Assembly: GCA_011947345.1 (NCBI GenBank)
Contig: JAAVTG010000810.1
Span: 1-19,260, forward strand
Origin: Phytophthora quininea
Taxonomy: Eukaryota; Oomycota; Peronosporomycetes; Peronosporales; Peronosporaceae
Direction of reading: 5' to 3'
Length of the DNA stretch: 19,260 bases
Shown here: positions 16,580-19,260 of the stretch, in pieces
Layout: each line of letters begins with the position of its first letter
How positions within the stretch are numbered: position 1 is the first letter of the stretch
Program-made: the position numbers and the translations under genes
The notes under the pieces: model-generated
The model's input: only the letters and a program-made list of their open reading frames with translations
Told to the model about the DNA's origin: nothing
The model's database searches: none

Positions 16580-18783
16580 ATGGCGGCATCGCCAGCGAAG
16601 CCTGGCAGCGTCCGCAAACCAGAGACGACAACTCAGTCGCTCGACTCGCCAGCATTAGTCGCTGACGATAGCGCCGAGACATTGCAACTCTCAATAAACC
16701 GGAGTCGACTGGTGCTAATATCCGCGCTATCCATGGCTGCCCTCGTGGGGATCACGGTGGCCTTCAGCGGCAATGACGACGTGCTCGATCACTTCTACAA
16801 GGGTGGTTTTTCCAACGAGGAATTGGAAAAACTCATCGAGAAATACAACTCCTACTCAGGTAGCACGACCGGTGCGCGCGAGCACTCCCTCAACATTTGC
16901 CTGGGTTTCATGGTGAATATCTTGGTTTTGCGACTGATGACAGACAAGGTCTTGCAAATCGAGCCAAGTTCGCGCGTAAAGATAAGTGTGACCGCCCTCA
17001 GCGCTGGACTGGGGTATTTGGTTGCGAACGGACTGACCAGCCTCAACGTGCAGTCGCAAGAACGACCCGTTCAGCCCGTAATTTCCACGCAAGATTTATC
17101 TCGGCAGTTGAGTGACAACGGATCGTCCTCTGTGAATTCGTCGTACTCGGACGACAGGCCACCCAACCCCGTGGTCAACACGATGCTGCGCAATCTCATC
17201 CTGCCGTGCGTTATCTTAAACCAGTCTGTGCAGCGAGAGTGGAGTGATGGATAGATTCGACATCATCACATTCGGTTTCCCGCAGCTGCCTTGGATGCAG
17301 CATTTGCGAACACAGGCCCTCAACGCTGGTGCGATGAAGATTGTCGTCGATGCGAAGGGTGACGTGGCCGCCAACGCAGCACTCACACCCGAGCAATTTC
17401 CTATGAATGCCTCTGTGGCAGCAGGTTTGCTGCTCTACGGCGTTGCTGCTGGAAATTCCTACACGCTCTTTGACTCCTTCGAAGCTGGCATCGCATCCAC
17501 GCATTTTCCACGAGCAACGACATGCCTGCAGCCAGACTGGCAGGGCTTCTCGTACCGAAATTGTCTGCGTCCAAGGAAGAAGACCGCGAGTGGTTGATCA
17601 AGCACAGCGGGCCATTTGTTTACAACATTACGTCGGACGAGGCGAAAAACGAGTCGACAGTGCGAAGCTGGACAACTGAGCTGGCCCACGTCAAAATCAC
17701 ATCTTCGATTTGGCTGGATGCAGTTACGATTGAGCGTGAGATGGCGTCGGCTCATTTAGGGACGGCCCAGAGCGAAGACGGGAAGACACGATACTACACC
17801 ACGACAGACATTTCTTCCCGGGAAGACATCTGCTCCAACCGGAAATGACACGACGGATGCGATGATAAACCTGTTCGCGGTTTGCTTAAATGATAACGGT
17901 GACGAAGTGATGACGGCGAGGCTCCAGGAGGGAGTGGCGAGCCTTCTATCGTTTGCACCGACAAATCTCCGTCGTCGCTTTTTATAACGAGTTCTGCTAA
18001 GCGGCTCGTTGCTGATAAACTCATTACCGACGCGACTGCCAATTCTTCAGGTGTTTTCAGCAGCAGCTATGAAAATGTTGTGGTCGACTTGCGCGAAGTG
18101 ACGTATTGGACGTTTGCCCGTATTAGCTGGGAGTTGCAGAATCTGTCGACGAAGTTCGACGCAGAGTGTTTAGACGTCAGTGGTTGTATGGGACTGGAAG
18201 CTGACCTGCCTGCCTGCAGCTTCGCAGCGTTTGATTGTTAGCGCGGGTGAACTGCCCGTCCCTTATGCTTCGCTCTGACTTTTGATTCGTTCTCGATGCA
18301 GCAGCCGCTGCAACTGCTTGCGTGATCCGCCCGGAGCACTTCTCAGTTCGTCATGGCGGTGACAGCGATGGCTGGCTCGGTGATTTTCTGTTGCCGCACA
18401 ACGTACGCGACCTCAGTCTCGCCACGACGGGTTGGAGTGCAGACTGCGCCGAAACAAATCAAATGCGGCTCGAAAGTTACGTGAACAACCACGCGTACAT
18501 GGACTCGACGCTCCAGGCCACATATACCGCGGCAAGTTTCTTTCTCTTCCAGAACGGAGTCGCTCGTGATGTGGTCAACCGGCCTGGACTTGATATAACG
18601 TTATCGTTCAGCCAAAACGTGCAACGGGTCGATATCCGCGCCTATATTCCGACGTTCAATGTGTTTCTTACGCTCGCTGGCTGCGCGGTGCTCGTTGGTG
18701 CGCTGGTTATCACGCTTGTTTGGTCTCGCTTACCAGACCCGCTCCAATGCATCTCGGTTCCTCACACGATCGCTCGGGTCTAA
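16580..18783 (+). CDS. Unrecognised membrane protein with large polar domain, many apparent frameshifts (may extend to 18972)
   Basis: The start is taken at ATG 16580 (MAASPAKPGS); the open frame reaches further up but only through a GTG. A polar N terminus is followed by hydrophobic segments (LVLISALSMAALVGITVAF; LGFMVNILVLRLM; SVTALSAGLGYLVANGL). A long polar domain continues in successive frames: 16580-17240; ~17244-17500; ~17510-17845; ~17829-17985; 17987-18238; 18322-18783. It ends in a strong C-terminal helix (FLTLAGCAVLVGALVITLVW). Several breaks fit one lost base, for instance TTTTT at 17979-17983 and near 17500, 18278 and 18320. Those near 17235, 17835 and 18230 would need an insertion or two losses. 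After TAA 18781 the same frame is open again to 18972, possibly the true cytosolic tail. I do not recognise the family. Real decay is possible. Confidence 0.55.
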
Positions 18784-19068
18784 ACGGACAATACGACATT
18801 CCCATCGGTTCTACTCCACGGATCGATTGTTGCTTGCTATGATGAACATTCGGAGATCAGAGACGCAAACATTGACGCTTCAATGATCCGGACAATCTCG
18901 CTGCAGCCCATGATTAACTTGAATTGCGACGGTATTGACAATGCAGAGGCTTCGAAACCAGCGCTTGTTTGAAACCACGAGAATGACTGTAATCATAAAA
19001 AAATCCGCTATGGACCAAATTCGCTGTCATTGTCTGGCTGCCTTACTTCTCGATACCCCTCCCCCAGC
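18784..19068 (+). other. 3' flank of the membrane-protein gene, possible coding tail
   Basis: Positions 18784-18972 are open in the frame of the preceding gene (62 codons, acidic, including DEHSEIRDANIDAS) and could be its C-terminal tail behind a false or real TAA. From 18973 to 19068 I see nothing except an A-rich run near 19000. Confidence 0.35.
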
Positions 19069-19260
19069 GCTGTTTATTTTGTGCTGTGCTTGTGGCAACG
19101 GATCCAATCGCGGTTGTATCTGCTGCTCATGATTCATAATCCTAGAGCACAATAATCAACAATCGGTGATTGCCATCTCAAGTATTGCATCATACTCCCC
19201 GATAGCAAGCAGCGCAAAGCTGAAAGTCGCACACCTCATTTCCGAAAACGCTTTAAGCTG
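19069..19260. repeat. Repeat R2: uninterrupted inverted copy of R1
   Basis: This 192-bp stretch is the reverse complement of 1676-1740 joined to 8318-8436, and so represents the site before LINE insertion. It has five extra bases near the insertion point (GATAGCAAGC versus ATAGC) and one extra GCA. It reaches the window edge still matching, so the repeat may be longer. Confidence 0.9.
19236..19250 (+). promoter_or_regulatory. Initiator-like element within R2, facing out of the window
   Basis: TCATTTCCGAAAACG is identical to the SDR element at 1686-1700 but on the + strand. By analogy it may serve a gene starting shortly beyond the window end. Confidence 0.35.

Noticed and set aside
18240..18300. 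Possible intron (GTGAAC...GATGCAG) in the membrane-protein gene
   Set aside because: A stop (TAG 18239-18241) precedes the donor, and the 60 bp inside are coding-like (AGELPVPYASL), so lost bases explain the break better, though an intron is not fully excluded.
1..19260. CRISPR arrays, tRNA or rRNA genes, bacterial operons, phage or defence systems
   Set aside because: I found no spaced direct repeats, cloverleaf or rRNA-like sequence; introns and gene types are eukaryotic.

Overview
The window looks like oomycete nuclear DNA (Phytophthora/Pythium type). Genes are closely packed. The introns are short (63-116 bp, GT-AG) where they occur at all. Two genes share an initiator-like promoter element, TCATTTYCRAAAACG. 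There is an oomycete-style multi-membrane LRR protein and a LINE whose ORF2 ends in a reverse-transcriptase zinc-binding domain. No bacterial operon or phage logic is visible. The species assignment is inference.

Layout: 1-446 is the 3' end of a TMEM94-like P-type ATPase (+). It converges on a two-exon short-chain dehydrogenase/reductase at 781-1634 (-). Just upstream of the SDR, 1741-8298 is a 6.56-kb non-LTR retrotransposon (-) with a perfect 19-bp target-site duplication. It splits a ~184-bp repeat, and an uninterrupted inverted copy of that repeat closes the window (19069-19260). At 8625-11166 (-) is a five-exon gene for a ~750-residue membrane protein with leucine-rich repeats and a Cys-rich C terminus. 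11314-13865 is a near-perfect palindrome of two 930-bp arms around a 369-bp loop. It carries a secreted, beta-solenoid, GPI-anchor-like surface protein on the right and a rearranged copy on the left. NVL/Rix7, a nucleolar AAA-ATPase of 60S ribosome assembly, follows at 13946-16339 (+). Last is an unrecognised membrane protein at 16580-18783 (+), perhaps extending to 18972.

Almost every long gene, including the conserved housekeeping gene NVL, is broken by shifts that each look like one missing base, many in short homopolymers. Putting one base back at each place makes the NVL, LRR and surface-protein genes whole multiples of three. Sequencing or assembly deletions are therefore the simplest explanation, and these genes are probably intact in the organism. 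The retrotransposon and the left palindrome copy carry additional, probably real, lesions.

The genes do not form a pathway. The coherent stories are structural: retrotransposition into an inverted repeat, and a palindromic gene duplication whose inner breakpoint falls inside a promoter initiator.
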